Assembly: GCF_016741935.1 (NCBI RefSeq)
Contig: NZ_JAERRG010000028.1
Location: 59,791 to 123,790 of the forward strand
Origin: Streptomyces endocoffeicus
GTDB taxonomy: Bacteria > Actinomycetota > Actinomycetes > Streptomycetales > Streptomycetaceae
Length of the DNA: 64,000 bases
Direction of reading: 5' to 3'
In this document: in pieces, positions 7,604 to 16,457 of the stretch
Position numbering within the stretch: position 1 is the first letter of the stretch
Layout of the letters: each line of letters opens with the position of its first letter
Position numbers and translations under genes: made by a program
The notes under the pieces: generated by a model
Told to the model about the DNA's origin: nothing
Databases searched by the model: none
The model's input: the letters and a program-made list of their open reading frames with translations, nothing else

Positions 7604-7978
7604 GTCTCGCGCCTTCGGCGCAATTGAGCAGCGGGGCAGGGGGTGGGGGGCGCGGCGCCGCCGCCGGGCGACGGGACGGCGGGAGTGGGCGCCGGTGGCG
7701 GCCTCCGTGGCCCGGGGGCCGAGGTCCCTCCGGACTGCGGGCCGGTGGTCCCGGGGCGGCCCCTCCGGGTACCCCTCTCGAAAACACTTGATCTGGCGCA
7801 ACTAATTTGTCAAACGTTTTCGAAGGGGGTGCCCCGACCCCCGGCAGTCCGGCAACGGGCCCAGCCCCCGTAGGCCCGAGCCGCCACGGTCCCCGCGCCC
7901 CACCGGCCCGGCGCCCGGCGACGCGGCCCGCGCCCCCACCCCCTGCCCCGCTGCTCAATTGCGCCGAAGGCGCGAGAC
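7604..7978. repeat. Long inverted repeat between cobU and cobT
   Basis: The 612-bp gap between cobU and cobT has no gene. It contains a perfect 46-bp inverted repeat: 7604-7649 begins GTCTCGCGCCTTCGGCGC and continues with AATTGAGCAGCGGGGCAGG, and 7933-7978 is its exact complement. A second, inner pair (7767-7785 and 7816-7834, 16 of 19 matching, ending in TCGAAAAC) flanks a short AT-richer centre at about 7786-7815. The GC-rich sequence between the pairs is partly palindromic too. The structure resembles a dispersed hairpin or MITE-like element; its effect on cobT transcription is unknown. Confidence 0.9.
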
Positions 7979-8136
7979 GGCGGCGCGGGCAGCCGAGCCG
8001 AGTAGGCCGACACAGGCCCCGACCCGTGCCCGCGCTGGCCCCGACCCGTGCCCGCGCGGGGCCTGCGCGCGGCCCGCGCCGGGCTCAACGGACGGACGCC
8101 GTACCGGTTCCCGGGGCGCCGGGTAGGGTTCGCCAG

Positions 8137-9186
8137 GTGAGTGCTCTCAATCTCGATGACTTCGTCGACCTGATCGAGCGCCCCGACGGGGGCATCCGGC
8201 GTGACGCCGAGGAGCGCCGCGAGCGGCTCGCGTTGCCGCCGGGTGCGCTCGGGCGGCTGGACGAACTGGGCGAGTGGCTGGCCGCCGCTCAGCAGCGGGT
8301 GCCGGTCAAGCCCATCGAGCAGCCCCGCGTCGTCCTCTTCGCGGGCGACCACGGCGTCTCCGAACTCGGCGTCTCCGCCCGCCCCGCCGGGAGCGCCCAC
8401 CGTCTGGTCCGCGCCGTGCTCGACGGCGAGAGCCCGGCCGCCATCCTCGCCGCCCGTCTCGGCACGCCCGTCCGGGTCATCGACATGGCCCTGGACTGCG
8501 ACCCCGAGGACCTCCCCGAAGACGTCACCCGCCACCGGGTACGCCGCGGGTCCGGCCGGATCGACGTCGAGGACGCGCTCACCCTGGACGAGGCCGAGCG
8601 GGCCTTCCGCACCGGGATGGCCATCGCCGACGAGGAGGCCGACTCCGGCACGGACCTCCTCGTCCTCGGCGACCTCAGCGTCGGCGGCACCACTGCCGCG
8701 GCCACGCTCATCGCCGCGCTGTGCGGTACGGACGCGTCCGTGGTCACCGGCCGCGGCGGGGCCGCCATCGACGACCTCGCCTGGATGCGCAAGTGCGCCG
8801 CCATCCGCGACGGGCTGCGCCGCGCCCGCCCCGTGCTCGGCGATCAGCTCCAGCTGCTGGCCACCGTCGGCGGTGCCGACCTCGCCGCGATCACCGGCTT
8901 CCTGCTGCAGAGCGCCGTACGGCACACCCCCGTGATCCTCGACGGCGTCGTCTCGGCGGCCTGCGCGCTGGTCGCCCAGCGGGTGGCGTTCCGCGCCCCG
9001 GACTGGTGGCTGGCCGGTCAGGCCAGCGGCGAACCGGGCCAGGAGAAGGCCCTCGACCGCATCGCCCTCACCCCGCTGCTCGACCACGGTGTCACGGTCG
9101 GCGAGGGCACGGGCGCGCTCCTCGCCCTGCCGCTCGTGCAGGCGGCCGCGGCCCTGCACGCGGAACTCCCGGAGCGCGACGGCTAG
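8137..9186 (+). CDS. cobT: Nicotinate-nucleotide--dimethylbenzimidazole phosphoribosyltransferase CobT
   Basis: CobT makes alpha-ribazole phosphate for the lower ligand of cobalamin. The 349-residue protein shows LPPGALGRLDELGEWL, the nucleotide-loop motif VLFAGDHGVSELGVSA, GDLSVGGTTAAAT in place of the usual GEMGIGNTT, and the catalytic-Glu region HGVTVGEGTGALLAL near the C-terminus. The GTG at 8137 gives VSALNLDDFVDLI, and the preceding sequence is not conserved protein. It lies between cobU and the convergent cobS; together the three perform nucleotide-loop assembly. Confidence 0.94.
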   Translation: MSALNLDDFVDLIERPDGGIRRDAEERRERLALPPGALGRLDELGEWLAAAQQRVPVKPIEQPRVVLFAGDHGVSELGVSARPAGSAHRLVRAVLDGESPAAILAARLGTPVRVIDMALDCDPEDLPEDVTRHRVRRGSGRIDVEDALTLDEAERAFRTGMAIADEEADSGTDLLVLGDLSVGGTTAAATLIAALCGTDASVVTGRGGAAIDDLAWMRKCAAIRDGLRRARPVLGDQLQLLATVGGADLAAITGFLLQSAVRHTPVILDGVVSAACALVAQRVAFRAPDWWLAGQASGEPGQEKALDRIALTPLLDHGVTVGEGTGALLALPLVQAAAALHAELPERDG

Positions 9187-9188
9187 GG

Positions 9189-9458
9189 GGTGTCCGGCGG
9201 ATCTTGGCGCCTGCGGCGGGCCACTCCCCTCCCCGCCCCTTCCCGACACCTGACGAAATGCGGCTCCGCCGCGTGGGGGCTCCGCCCCAGACCCCGGGGT
9301 CCAGGGGCGAAGCCCCTGCCTTCCAGCCCCTCCGGCGTTTGAGGAGTGGGAGCTGGGGCGGAGCCCCAGTTGTGGGAAGGGGCGGGGAGGGGGAGGCATC
9401 GATATGCGGCTCCGCCGCGTGGCCCGCCGCAGGCGCCACGACCGACCCGCCGGACACC
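9189..9458. repeat. Inverted-repeat intergenic element between convergent cobT and cobS
   Basis: The gap between the two stop codons is a nested palindrome. The outer arms are GGTGTCCGGCGG (9189-9200) and its complement (9447-9458). The inner arms are the GGCGCCTGCGGCGGGCC edge (from 9206) and its complement (ending 9437), then TCCCCTCCCCGCCCC arms. The centre holds AGCCCCTCCGGCGTTTGAGG (about 9328), a motif also present near 19400, and GGGGCGGAGCCCC hairpins. It is the same family as 541-1050. A bidirectional terminator role is inferred. Confidence 0.85.
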
Positions 9459-9460
9459 TC

Positions 9461-10441
9461 TCAGCCGAAGGTCAGGACCACCAGGGCGGTCGTGGCGGCC
9501 GTTTCGGCCAGCGCGCCGAAGACATCGCCGGTCACCCCGCCGAGACGGCGGTGGCAGTGGTGCAGGAGGAGTTCGGCGGCCGCCAGAGCGGCCAGTGCGG
9601 CGAAGGCGTGACCGACAACGGCGTACGGGCCGAACGGAACGGCCACCGCCGCGCAGCCCACCACCGTCACCGCCGCCACGACACCGGCGGAACGCCACGG
9701 CACGCTGCCCGCGACCGCCGCGCCCAGCCCCTCCGGGCGCGCCGCCGGAACCCCCACGCGGGCCGCGAGCGTCAGGGCGCAGCGCGCGGTGACGCCGGCC
9801 ACGGCCGCCCCGACCGCGCCGTGCGCCCAGTCCTCCCCGTAGAGCTCGGCCAGGGCCGCCACCTGCCCGAACAGGACGAACAGCAGCGTGATCACGCCGA
9901 ACGGCCCGATGTCCGACCGCTTCATGATGCGCAGCGCGTCCTCGGCGGGCTTGCCGCTGCCGAGCCCGTCCGCGGTGTCGGCGAGCCCGTCGAGATGGAG
10001 GCCGCGGGTCAGTACGGCGGGTATCGCGGCGGTGGCCACGGCCGCGAGCAGCGGACCGCCGCCCAGGAACAGCAACACCCCGCCCACCGCGGCCGCGCAC
10101 AGCCCCACGGCCAGCCCGGCCAGCGGAGCGCACAGCATCCCCGCGTGCGCCGCCTCCCGGTCCCACCGGGTGCCCCGTACGGGCAGCACGGTGAGCGTGC
10201 CGAACGCGAAGCGGACCCCGTCGCTCCAGGGGGCACGCGGAGCATGGGCGGGCGGCGGGTCGTAGTCGGGCCGCGGCGGATGCTCCGGCCGCTCGGGCTG
10301 CTGCTCCGCACCCTCAGGAGGCTCGGAGGACTCAGAGGGCTCGGAGCTCTCCGGCCGCTCGGGCTTGGGCTCGGGCTCGGCCTCCCGCGGGCGTGCGGAC
10401 GGCTGCGATCGCGGCTGCGGCGGCTCCGGCGTGGTGTCCAT
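9461..10441 (-). CDS. cobS: Adenosylcobinamide-GDP ribazoletransferase (cobalamin synthase) CobS
   Basis: CobS joins AdoCbi-GDP and alpha-ribazole in the membrane, the last assembly step of cobalamin. The 326-residue product has a Pro/Glu-rich disordered N-terminus (about 1-65), then FAFGTLTVLPVRGTRWD, and a multi-helix membrane domain with the signature LTRGLHLDGLADTADGLGS and the motif MKRSDIGPFGV. The start MDTTPEPPQ at 10441 is preferred over the distant in-frame ATG at 10552. It converges on cobT and is divergent from pepA. Confidence 0.92.
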   Translation of the reverse strand: MDTTPEPPQPRSQPSARPREAEPEPKPERPESSEPSESSEPPEGAEQQPERPEHPPRPDYDPPPAHAPRAPWSDGVRFAFGTLTVLPVRGTRWDREAAHAGMLCAPLAGLAVGLCAAAVGGVLLFLGGGPLLAAVATAAIPAVLTRGLHLDGLADTADGLGSGKPAEDALRIMKRSDIGPFGVITLLFVLFGQVAALAELYGEDWAHGAVGAAVAGVTARCALTLAARVGVPAARPEGLGAAVAGSVPWRSAGVVAAVTVVGCAAVAVPFGPYAVVGHAFAALAALAAAELLLHHCHRRLGGVTGDVFGALAETAATTALVVLTFG

Positions 10442-10507
10442 CGCGCGGAAGGCTATCCCGGTCACCCGTAGCGGGTAAGCCCCAGGGCGCGCCCCTGTTG
10501 AGCCCTG

Positions 10508-10537
10508 AGTGCCAAGGCACGCCCGGTGCTTGGCACT
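10508..10537. promoter_or_regulatory. Inverted repeat in the cobS/pepA divergent promoter region
   Basis: AGTGCCAAG and CTTGGCACT form 9-bp perfect arms, with inner GCAC/GTGC pairing and one bulged G. It lies between the divergent cobS and pepA starts and about 70 bp upstream of a possible pepA -10 box (TACGAT, 10601-10606). It could be an operator or a short hairpin; no regulator can be named. Confidence 0.5.
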
Positions 10538-10671
10538 TCCGGTCGCGGGCACCTCCCGGCGGTAGCCGGGGGAGAACCGAGCCCAAATGGGGCCTAGGCA
10601 TACGATGCGGAGGGGCGCGGCCTACCAATCCATGACGGCCGACGAACTACCGGAAGAGGGACCCGACCACT

Positions 10672-12204
10672 GTGACTGCTCTGACTCTCAGCACCTCGTC
10701 CGCCGCGGCACTGCGCGCGGACGCCGTCGTCGTCGGTGTGGCGAAGGGGGCCAAGGGCCCCGTCGTCGCTGTCGGCGCCGAGGCCGTGGACAAGGCGTTC
10801 GGCGGGAAGCTGGCCGCCGTTCTGGAGACGCTCGGCGCGACCGGCGCCGAGGGCGAGGTGACCAAACTGCCCGCCGCGTCCGGCCTCAAGGCCCCGGTCG
10901 TGCTGGCGGTCGGGCTGGGCGAGGTCCCGGCCAAGGGCGACGGCTATGACGCCGAGACGCTGCGCCGGGCCGCGGGGGCGGCCGCCCGCGCGCTGTCCGG
11001 TTCGAAGAAGGGCGCGTTCGCGCTGCCGATCGAGGACCTGGCCGACGCCACCGCCGTGGCCGAGGGCGCGCTGCTCGGCGCGTACACGTACGACAAGAGC
11101 AACGGCAACGGCGGCAACGCCAAGGACAAGAACAAGAAGAACAACGGGCCGCTCGCCGAGGTCGCCCTCGTCGGCGGCAAGCCGCGCGACAAGGCGTACA
11201 AGGCGGCCGTGGAGCGCGCCACCGCCCTCGTCGCGGAGGTCAACCGCGCCCGTGACCTGATCAACACCCCGTCCAACCTGCTCAACCCGGCCGTCTTCGC
11301 GGCCGAGGCGGTCGCGGCCGCGAAGGAGCACGGCCTCAAGACCGAGGTGCTGGACGAGAAGGCGCTCAAGAAGGGCGGGTACGGCGGCATCCTCGGCGTC
11401 GGCCAGGGCTCGGAGGCCCCGCCGCGGCTGGTCCGGATCGCGTACACCCACCCCAAGGCCGAGAAGACGCTCGCCCTGGTGGGCAAGGGCATCACCTACG
11501 ACTCGGGCGGCATCTCCCTCAAGCCGGCCGGTCACAACGAGACGATGAAGTGCGACATGAGCGGTGCCGCCGCCGTGTTCGCCGCGGTCGTCACCGCCGC
11601 CAAGCTGGGCCTGCGGGTCAATCTGACCGGCTGGCTGGCGCTCGCCGAGAACATGCCGTCGGGTTCGGCCACCCGCCCCGGCGATGTGCTGTCGATGTAC
11701 GGCGGCAAGACCGTCGAGGTGCTGAACACCGACGCCGAGGGCCGGCTGGTGCTCGCCGACGCGATCACCCGCGCCGGTGAGGAGAAGCCGGACGCGATCG
11801 TGGACGTGGCGACGCTGACCGGTGCGATGGTCCTCGCACTGGGCAACCGCACGTTCGGGATCATGACGAACGACGAGGCGTTCCGCACCACGCTCCACGA
11901 GGTCGCGGGCGAGGTCGGTGAGCCGTCCTGGCCGATGCCGCTGCCCGACCACCTCCGCAAGGGCATCGACTCGCCGGTCGCCGATCTGGCGAACATGGGC
12001 GAGCGCATGGGTGGCGGTCTGGTGGCCGGCATCTTCCTGAAGGAGTTCGTGGCGGACGGGATCACCTGGGGCCACCTGGACATCGCGGGTCCGGCCTTCA
12101 ACGAGTCCGGTCCGTTCGGCTACACCCCCAAGGGCGGCACGGGCGCCGCGGTCCGCACCCTGGTGCGGCTGGCCGAGCGCACCGCCGACGGCGACCTCGG
12201 CTGA
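10672..12204 (+). CDS. pepA: Leucyl aminopeptidase PepA (M17)
   Basis: A cytosolic M17 metallo-aminopeptidase of 510 residues, active as a hexamer with two metal ions. The C-terminal catalytic domain has the metal and active-site motifs KGITYDSGGISLKP, MKCDMSGAAAVFA and the M17 signature NTDAEGRLVLADA. GTG at 10672 is the start, with an AG-rich site ahead (GGAAGAGGG). Residues around 144-158 are a run of Asn, Gly and Lys (NGNGGNAKDKNKKNNG) that looks like a low-complexity insertion on the N-terminal domain surface. A strong terminator follows. Confidence 0.96.
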   Translation: MTALTLSTSSAAALRADAVVVGVAKGAKGPVVAVGAEAVDKAFGGKLAAVLETLGATGAEGEVTKLPAASGLKAPVVLAVGLGEVPAKGDGYDAETLRRAAGAAARALSGSKKGAFALPIEDLADATAVAEGALLGAYTYDKSNGNGGNAKDKNKKNNGPLAEVALVGGKPRDKAYKAAVERATALVAEVNRARDLINTPSNLLNPAVFAAEAVAAAKEHGLKTEVLDEKALKKGGYGGILGVGQGSEAPPRLVRIAYTHPKAEKTLALVGKGITYDSGGISLKPAGHNETMKCDMSGAAAVFAAVVTAAKLGLRVNLTGWLALAENMPSGSATRPGDVLSMYGGKTVEVLNTDAEGRLVLADAITRAGEEKPDAIVDVATLTGAMVLALGNRTFGIMTNDEAFRTTLHEVAGEVGEPSWPMPLPDHLRKGIDSPVADLANMGERMGGGLVAGIFLKEFVADGITWGHLDIAGPAFNESGPFGYTPKGGTGAAVRTLVRLAERTADGDLG

Positions 12205-12226
12205 GACACCCGCCGCCATGGGCCGA

Positions 12227-12267
12227 AAGTCCCGTCGATTTCGCCCTCAACGAAATCGACGGGGCTT
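12227..12267 (+). terminator. Terminator after pepA
   Basis: A 17-bp stem with one G-T pair (core CCCGTCGATTTCG / CGAAATCGACGGG) and a 7-base loop lies 22 bp after the pepA stop, followed by CGTGTT. It separates pepA from the lpdA promoter region. Confidence 0.85.
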
Positions 12268-12481
12268 CGTGTTCCGGATACGCAGGAGTAACCCGTGAAC
12301 TGGGGCGTGGAGATTTCTCACACAGCGGCCCCGCGTCCCGCCCCCTCCCAACAAGTGCGAAGATGTTGTCCCGGCAGGACAGGGCCACCGACACCAGGGC
12401 CGAAGTAAGAAGCGGCCGAACACACGCCGCCGCCCGGCCGACCAAGGCCGGTCCCGGCGCACCATGCATGGAGGACGTGAC

Positions 12482-13870
12482 GTGGCGAACGACGCCAGCA
12501 CCGTTTTCGACCTAGTGATCCTCGGAGGCGGTAGCGGCGGTTACGCCGCTGCCCTGCGCGCGGCGCAGCTGGGTCTGGACGTCGCCCTGATCGAGAAGGA
12601 CAAGCTGGGCGGCACCTGTCTGCACCGTGGCTGTATCCCCACCAAGGCGCTGCTGCACGCCGGTGAGCTCGCCGACCAGGCCCGCGAGGGCTCGGAATTC
12701 GGTGTGAAGACCACCTTCGAGGGCATCGACATCGAGGGTGTGCACAAGTACAAGGACGGCGTGGTCTCGGGCCTCTACAAGGGTCTGCAGGGCCTCATCG
12801 CCTCCCGCAAGGTCACCTATGTGACGGGTGAGGGCCGGCTGTCCTCCCCGACCTCCGTCGATGTGAACGGCGAGCGTTACACCGGCCGCCACATCCTGCT
12901 GGCCACCGGTTCGGTGCCGAAGTCCCTGCCCGGCCTGGAGATCGATGGCAACCGCGTCATCTCCTCCGACCACGCGCTGGTGCTCGACCGCGTGCCGAAG
13001 TCCGCGATCGTGCTGGGCGGCGGCGTCATCGGCGTCGAGTTCGCCTCCGCGTGGAAGTCCTTCGGGGCCGACATCACCATCGTCGAGGCGCTTCCCCACC
13101 TCGTCCCGGTCGAGGACGAGAACAGCTCCAAGCTGCTGGAGCGCGCCTTCCGCAAGCGCGGCATCAACTTCTCCCTCGGCTCCCGCTTCTCGGGCGTGGA
13201 GTACACCGCCGACGGCGTCAAGGTCTCGCTGGAGAACGGCAAGACCTTCGAGGCCGAGCTGCTGCTGGTGGCCGTCGGCCGCGGCCCGGTCTCGCAGGGG
13301 CTCGGCTACGAGGAGGCCGGGGTCAGCATGGACCGCGGCTATGTCCTCGTCGACGAGTACATGCGGACCAACGTGCCGACCATCTCCGCCGTCGGCGACC
13401 TGGTCCCCACCCTCCAGCTGGCCCACGTCGGCTTCGCCGAGGGCATGCTGGTGGCCGAGCGGCTGGCGGGCCAGAACCCCGTTCCGATCGACTACGACGG
13501 CGTGCCGCGGGTGACCTACTGCCACCCCGAGGTCGCCTCCGTCGGCATCACCGAGGCCAAGGCCAAGGAGCTGTACGGTGCGGACAAGGTCGTCGCCCTG
13601 AAGTACAACCTCGCGGGCAACGGCAAGAGCAAGATCCTGAAGACCGCGGGCGAGATCAAGCTCGTGCAGGTACGGGACGGTGCCGTCGTCGGCGTCCACA
13701 TGGTCGGTGACCGGATGGGCGAGCAGGTCGGCGAGGCTCAGCTGATCTACAACTGGGAGGCGCTGCCGGCCGAGGTCGCGCAGCTCGTCCACGCCCACCC
13801 GACCCAGAACGAGGCGCTCGGCGAGGCCCACCTGGCCCTGGCCGGCAAGCCGCTGCACTCCCACGACTGA
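12482..13870 (+). CDS. lpdA: Dihydrolipoyl dehydrogenase (E3)
   Basis: The FAD-dependent E3 subunit, which reoxidises lipoyl groups of 2-oxoacid dehydrogenase complexes with NAD+. The 462-residue protein shows the FAD-binding LVILGGGSGGYAAALRAAQL, the redox disulfide GGTCLHRGCIPTKA, the NAD-binding VLGGGVIGVEFAS, the second FAD motif SAVGDLVPTLQLAHVGFAEG and the C-terminal His-Glu site HAHPTQNEALGEAHL. GTG 12482 is preceded by GGAGG at an ideal seven bases. It stands directly upstream of sucB, 51 bp apart, so the two probably share a transcript. Confidence 0.96.
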   Translation: MANDASTVFDLVILGGGSGGYAAALRAAQLGLDVALIEKDKLGGTCLHRGCIPTKALLHAGELADQAREGSEFGVKTTFEGIDIEGVHKYKDGVVSGLYKGLQGLIASRKVTYVTGEGRLSSPTSVDVNGERYTGRHILLATGSVPKSLPGLEIDGNRVISSDHALVLDRVPKSAIVLGGGVIGVEFASAWKSFGADITIVEALPHLVPVEDENSSKLLERAFRKRGINFSLGSRFSGVEYTADGVKVSLENGKTFEAELLLVAVGRGPVSQGLGYEEAGVSMDRGYVLVDEYMRTNVPTISAVGDLVPTLQLAHVGFAEGMLVAERLAGQNPVPIDYDGVPRVTYCHPEVASVGITEAKAKELYGADKVVALKYNLAGNGKSKILKTAGEIKLVQVRDGAVVGVHMVGDRMGEQVGEAQLIYNWEALPAEVAQLVHAHPTQNEALGEAHLALAGKPLHSHD

Positions 13871-13921
13871 CTCATCCCGAGCGCGAACCATCCAAAGATC
13901 GTTAAGGAGCAACCGAACACC

Positions 13922-15658
13922 ATGGCGGTTTCCGTAACCCTGCCGGCGCTCGGCGAGAGCGTGACCGAGGGCACCGTCACCCGCTGGCTCAAGGCCGAAG
14001 GTGAGCGCGTCGAGGCCGACGAGCCCCTGCTCGAGGTGTCGACCGACAAGGTCGACACCGAGATCCCGGCCCCCTCGGCCGGTGTGCTGACGTCCATCAA
14101 GGTGGCCGAGGACGAGACGGTGGAGGTCGGCGCCGAGCTGGCCGTCATCGACGACGGCGGCGCGGCCCCGGCCGAAGCCCCCGCCCCCGCGGCCGAGCCC
14201 GCTCCGGCGGCTCAGCCCGAGCCCGCCCCGGCGCCCGCCGCCGAGGCCCCCGCACCCGCACCCGCCCCTGCCGCCGCCGCTCCGGCCGGTGGCGCCGAGG
14301 GCACCGATGTGGTCCTTCCCGCGCTCGGCGAGAGCGTGACCGAGGGCACCGTGACCCGCTGGCTCAAGGAGGTCGGCGAGTCCGTCGAGGCCGACGAGCC
14401 GCTGCTCGAGGTCTCCACCGACAAGGTCGACACCGAGATCCCGGCCCCGGTCGCGGGCACCCTGCTCGAGATCCTGGTCGCCGAGGACGAGACCGCCGAG
14501 GTCGGCGCCAAGCTGGCCGTGATCGGTGCCGCCGGTGCCGCTCCGGCCGCCGCGCCCGCCCCGGCCGCCCCCGCCCCGGCTCCCGAGCCGGTCCAGGAGG
14601 CCCCGGCGCCCGCCCCGGCCCCGCAGGCCCCGAGCGCCCCGGCGCCGGTCGCCCCGGCCCCGGCCGCTCCGGCGCCCGCCCCGGCTCCGGCTCCGGCGCC
14701 GGTCGCCACCATCCCGGCTCCCGCGGCCCCCGAGGCCGAGGGCGCCTACGTCACCCCGCTGGTGCGCAAGCTCGCCGCCGAGAACAACGTGGCCCTGTCC
14801 ACGGTCAAGGGCACCGGCGTCGGCGGCCGCATCCGCAAGCAGGACGTCATCGCCGCCGCGGAGGCCGCCAAGGCGGCCAAGGCCCAGGCGCCGGCCGCCG
14901 CCGCGCCGAAGGCCGCCCCGCAGGAGGTGTCCCCGCTGCGCGGCCAGACCATCAAGATGCCGCGGATGCGCAAGGTCATCGGCGACAACATGATGAAGGC
15001 CCTGCACAGCCAGGCCCAGCTGACCAGCGTGGTCGAGGTGGACGTCACCAAGGTCATGCGGCTGCGCGCCCGGGCCAAGGAGGCGTTCGCCCAGCGCGAG
15101 GGCGTCAAGCTCTCGCCGATGCCGTTCTTCGTGAAGGCCGCCGTCCAGGCGCTGAAGGCCCACCCGGCCATCAACGCCCGGATCAACGAGGACGACAACA
15201 CCATCACGTACTTCGACGTGGAGAACGTCGGTATCGCGGTGGACGCCGAGAAGGGCCTGATGACCCCGGTCATCAAGAACGCCGGCGACCTCAACATCGC
15301 CGGTCTGTCCAAGAAGACGGCGGAGCTGGCGGGCAAGGTCCGCTCCAACAAGATCACCCCGGACGAGGTGTCCGGCGCCACCTTCACGATCAGCAACACC
15401 GGCTCGCGCGGTGCGCTGTTCGACACGATCATCGTGCCCCCGAACCAGGTCGCCATCCTGGGCATCGGCGCGACCGTCAAGCGTCCGGTGGTCATCAACC
15501 ACCCGGAGCTGGGCGAGACCATCGCGGTGCGCGACATGACGTACGTGGCGCTCTCCTACGACCACCGCCTGGTGGACGGTGCCGACGCGGCCCGCTACCT
15601 GACGGCCGTCAAGGAGATCCTGGAGGCCGGCGAGTTCGAGGTGGACCTCGGGCTCTGA
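13922..15658 (+). CDS. sucB: 2-oxoglutarate dehydrogenase/pyruvate dehydrogenase E2, dihydrolipoamide acyltransferase
   Basis: E2 core enzyme of 578 residues. There are two lipoyl domains (about 1-78 and 130-206), each with the lipoyl-lysine motif STDKVDTEIPAP, joined by long Ala/Pro-rich linkers. A peripheral subunit-binding domain follows (about 275-315, VTPLVRKLAAENNV to GRIRKQDV), then the catalytic domain (about 345-578) with the active-site YDHRLVDGADAARYL. The start has AAGGAG ten bases ahead. In actinobacteria one E2 serves both PDH and ODH; placement between lpdA and aceE fits that. A near-perfect terminator follows. Confidence 0.95.
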   Translation: MAVSVTLPALGESVTEGTVTRWLKAEGERVEADEPLLEVSTDKVDTEIPAPSAGVLTSIKVAEDETVEVGAELAVIDDGGAAPAEAPAPAAEPAPAAQPEPAPAPAAEAPAPAPAPAAAAPAGGAEGTDVVLPALGESVTEGTVTRWLKEVGESVEADEPLLEVSTDKVDTEIPAPVAGTLLEILVAEDETAEVGAKLAVIGAAGAAPAAAPAPAAPAPAPEPVQEAPAPAPAPQAPSAPAPVAPAPAAPAPAPAPAPAPVATIPAPAAPEAEGAYVTPLVRKLAAENNVALSTVKGTGVGGRIRKQDVIAAAEAAKAAKAQAPAAAAPKAAPQEVSPLRGQTIKMPRMRKVIGDNMMKALHSQAQLTSVVEVDVTKVMRLRARAKEAFAQREGVKLSPMPFFVKAAVQALKAHPAINARINEDDNTITYFDVENVGIAVDAEKGLMTPVIKNAGDLNIAGLSKKTAELAGKVRSNKITPDEVSGATFTISNTGSRGALFDTIIVPPNQVAILGIGATVKRPVVINHPELGETIAVRDMTYVALSYDHRLVDGADAARYLTAVKEILEAGEFEVDLGL

Positions 15659-15678
15659 CCCTCATCTCGGTTTCCCTG

Positions 15679-15717
15679 CCGCGCCCCGCACGGGCTTCCC
15701 GTGCGGGGCGCGGTTTT
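15679..15717 (+). terminator. Strong intrinsic terminator after sucB
   Basis: A perfect 16-bp stem (CCGCGCCCCGCACGGG and its complement) with a 3-base loop is followed by TTTTCATT. This ends the lpdA-sucB unit, so the GntR gene has its own promoter. Confidence 0.92.
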
Positions 15718-15775
15718 CATTACCGCACAGCCGGGATAATGGCAGCTGTTCACCGCTGGTTCTAAGGAGTCCCCC

Positions 15776-16399
15776 ATGGCCGCGCCCGTCGTCCACTCGC
15801 TGCGCGAGCAGATCCGCGAGCACATCGTGGAGGGCATCGTCAGCGGCCGCTGGAAGCCGGGCGAGCGGATCGTGGAGCGCCGGATCGCCACCGAGCTGGA
15901 GGTCAGCCAGACGCCCGTACGGGAGGCGCTGCGGGAGCTTGAGTCGCTGCGGCTGATCGAGTCGGCACCGAACAAGGGCGTCCGAGTGCGGAATCTGACC
16001 GCCGCCGATCTGGAGGAGATCTATCCGGTACGGGCCGGGCTCGAGCAGATGGCGGCGGAGCTGGCCGCGCCCGTGCTGGCCGAGGACACCTCCGCCCTGG
16101 AGCCCGAGGTGCGGGCGCTGTACGAGGCGGACCGTACGGCCGACGGGGAGGCGCAGGTCAGGCACACCGTGGCGTTCCACCGGGAGCTGGTGCGGGCGTC
16201 GGGCAACAGCGTGCTGCTGCACACCTGGGAGTCGCTGGGCATCGAGATCTGGACGACGCTGTCGATCCGCTGGCTGGGCACCGTCCAGCAGTCGTACGCC
16301 GAGGAGCACCAGGCGGTGGTGGACGCCTTCAAGCGGCGGGATCCGCGGGTCGGCGAACTGGTCAAGGAACACGTCCTCGGCTGTGCACCGCGTGCCTAG
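15776..16399 (+). CDS. GntR family (FadR/FCD type) transcriptional regulator
   Basis: A 207-residue regulator. The winged helix-turn-helix lies at about 7-72 (LREQIREHIVEGIVSGRWKP, ELEVSQTPVREALRELE), followed by an all-helical FCD ligand domain (about 80-200) with acidic and His residues typical of metal-bound carboxylate sensors. ATG 15776 has AAGGAG seven bases ahead. It sits 91 bp upstream of aceE in the same direction, and a near-perfect palindrome lies in that gap. A PdhR-like role, sensing a 2-oxoacid and controlling aceE, is a reasonable inference but is not shown by the sequence. Confidence 0.9.
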   Translation: MAAPVVHSLREQIREHIVEGIVSGRWKPGERIVERRIATELEVSQTPVREALRELESLRLIESAPNKGVRVRNLTAADLEEIYPVRAGLEQMAAELAAPVLAEDTSALEPEVRALYEADRTADGEAQVRHTVAFHRELVRASGNSVLLHTWESLGIEIWTTLSIRWLGTVQQSYAEEHQAVVDAFKRRDPRVGELVKEHVLGCAPRA

Positions 16400-16457
16400 T
16401 TTCGCGGCACGGAATGCCAATTTCGGCTTGCGGAGCACTTTTTCCTCGACAGAGCTT

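Noticed and set aside
7780..7835. Cobalamin riboswitch in the cobU-cobT gap
   Set aside because: The region is structured, but I see no B12-box-like sequence, and the long inverted repeat explains the structure.
10508..10537. CIRCE element (HrcA site) upstream of pepA
   Set aside because: The arms AGTGCCAAG/CTTGGCACT do not match the CIRCE consensus, and pepA is not a heat-shock chaperone gene.
12512..15565. A 1017-codon open frame on the minus strand opposite lpdA and sucB
   Set aside because: It is antisense to two clearly conserved genes and has the Gly/Arg/Asp/His-rich composition of a high-GC shadow frame.
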